Assembly (NCBI GenBank): GCA_038212215.1 | Contig: JBBQUT010000077.1 | Location: 1-6,055 of the forward strand | Source of the DNA: JALZAI01 sp038212215 | GTDB taxonomy: Bacteria > Actinomycetota > Actinomycetes > Mycobacteriales > Jatrophihabitantaceae | Length of the DNA stretch: 6,055 nucleotides | Direction: 5' to 3' | Shown here: one piece after another, positions 4,946-6,055 of the stretch | Layout: each line of letters begins with the position of its first letter | Position numbering within the stretch: the stretch's first letter is position 1 | Notes under the pieces: generated by a model | Seen by the model: the letters and a program-made list of their open reading frames with translations, nothing else | The model's database searches: none | Told to the model about the DNA's origin: nothing | Made by a program: the position numbers and the translations under genes

Positions 4946-5840
4946 CGACGCACGCTCGGTCGCGGTGGCAGCGTTGCGCACCCACTGTGCCGTCGAGGTG
5001 GTCGAAGAAGACGCCACCTCGGTGATGAAGCTGTGGTCGCGTCGCTACCACGATCTCGGCAGCCTGCGCACCCAGCTGGTCTGCCGGCTACACGCGGTTC
5101 TCTGCGACCTCGTCCCTGGTGGCTTTGCCCGCAGACTCTCTGCTGCACAAGCGATCCAGGTCCTCGACTCGCTCACCGTGCACGGCGCGGTCGCGGCGGC
5201 GAAGCTGGAACTCGCCCGCGAGCTCGTCACCGATCTGCAGCGCCTCGACGAACAGCGCGCCGACGTCAAACGGCGCCTGACCCGCACCGTCACAGCATCA
5301 AAGACAACCCTGACCGGCATCTACGGTGTCGGCCCGATCATCGCCGCAACCGTGCTCGGCTACGTCGGCGACGTCCACCGGTTCCCGACCCGCGACCACT
5401 TCGCGTCCTATAACGGCACCGCGCCGATCGAGGCGTCCTCGGGCAACCACACAATCCACCGGCTATCGCGCCGCGGGAATCGTCAACTCAACCACGCCAT
5501 CCACATGGCCGCCGTCACCCAGATCCGCAACCACGCCACGACCGGCCGTATCTACTACGACCGCAAGGTCGACGCGGGCATGGGCCGCAAAGCCGCGCTG
5601 CGCGCTCTCAAACGCAAGATCAGCGACGCCATCTACAACCGACTCATCGCCGACGAACGAGCCGCCGAGAAGGACCCGGGAGGGCAATCGGGGAACGACT
5701 CTGCATCCAGCGCGACCGGCTCACACCCCGTGACACCAGCTCTTCGGAGAAGCCACTCCCGGGCCATCCCGCAGCCTAGAACCGACCACACGACGGCGCA
5801 GCCCGCACGAGCCAGAAAGACACCTCAGCCAGGGTCTTGA
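4946..5840 (+). pseudogene. IS110-family transposase, 3' part (second exon of the intron-split gene)
   Basis: IS110 recombinases pair an N-terminal DEDD RuvC-like domain with a C-terminal serine domain (Transposase_20) and move DNA under guidance of a bridge RNA. Here only the last part is present, in frame from GAC at 4947. Counting from there, DARSVAVAALR (1-11) matches the end of the DEDD domain, where the family has the D-x-x-D-A motif. A charged helical linker follows (about 30-120), then the C-terminal domain with GVGPIIAATVLGYVG (127-141), ASYNGTAPIEASSG holding the candidate catalytic Ser at 164-165, and LSRRGNRQLNHAIHMAA (173-189). A long low-complexity tail ends at TGA 5838-5840. 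About the first 100-110 residues, with the other DEDD acids, are missing. The open frame continues upstream to 4497 through intron and RIT sequence, but that extension is not IS110 protein. Confidence 0.9.
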
Positions 5841-6055
5841 CACAAAGAGGCCTAATGGGCGGGCAAGCCGGACTGATTGACGTTTCGTGATCGCTACTGG
5901 TGGACGGTGCATGTCTGAAGAGGCCGCGGGCCGTGAGCCCGATATCGAGACTGGCGGCACCGGCCAACCCGTTCCGGCGCGTCGACCGATCCGGCTGCCT
6001 GGCCGTGTTTGACGATGTTCGTGGTTCGAGCCGGCGGCAGGAACACCTCTGACCT
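5841..6055. other. region after IS110 stop, no supported gene
   Basis: This stretch should contain the IS110 right end, probably within a few tens of bases of the stop, and then its flank. I cannot place the terminus without the left end. A small hairpin, CGGGC (5927-5931) with GCCCG (5937-5941) and a CGTGA loop, sits in a GC-rich stretch. IS1111-type members of the family encode their bridge RNA in the right end, so a structured RNA here is conceivable but unproven. Short open frames from 5911 (33 codons) and from 6015 to the window edge show no recognisable protein features. Confidence 0.4.

Noticed and set aside
5837..5858. TTGACA after the IS110 frame as a promoter -35 box
   Set aside because: The nearest -10-like TAATGG is only 10 bases away, and TTGACA spans the stop codon. 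It could matter only in a joined circular form, which cannot be judged here.
5911..6012. 33-codon open frame starting MSEEAAGREPD
   Set aside because: There is no ribosome binding site, no recognisable motif, and it overlaps a GC-rich hairpin. It is not distinguishable from chance.
6015..6055. Open frame starting MFVVRAGG at the window edge, as the start of a second IS110 gene
   Set aside because: Only 13 codons are visible and the DEDD start (an Asp soon after the hydrophobic strand) is not present.

Overview
The window is high-GC DNA with the codon use and gene style of an actinomycete. It contains no recognisable housekeeping gene: almost every base can be assigned to a mobile element or its remnant. 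The elements lie inside one another, all in + orientation.

Outermost layer: the 3' part of an IS110-family transposase gene (4946-5840). Its 5' part is absent because a group II intron lies immediately upstream. The intron's 3' end (domain VI and splice site, 4908-4945) abuts the IS110 codons, and the rest of what survives lies far to the left: the second half of the intron reverse transcriptase/maturase (about 399-1445) and a nearly complete domain V (1444-1477). The 5' half of the RT, intron domains I-III and the 5' exon are not in the window.

Second layer: a complete 'recombinase in trio' (RIT) element, here RIT-2 (1478-4903), splits the intron exactly at the 3' end of domain V. It has about 100-bp imperfect terminal inverted repeats and three tyrosine recombinase genes, ritA, ritB and ritC, joined by two ATGA stop/start overlaps. 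Joining 1477 to 4904 on paper restores a canonical domain V followed by domain VI, so the insertion point can be read almost to the base.

Third layer: at the left there is the right end of a second, diverged RIT element (RIT-1, about 129-400), namely the last 58 codons of a ritC-like gene plus a GTTATG/CATAAC terminal repeat. It stops where RT homology begins, so RIT-1 appears to have entered the same intron inside the RT gene. RIT-1 is itself cut at about 129 by the tail of another, unidentified coding sequence (2-109), possibly an IS transposase.

The only module that looks intact is RIT-2. The intron cannot splice as it stands, and the IS110 transposase lacks most of its catalytic domain. 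The 215 bases after the IS110 stop codon hold no gene that I can support.
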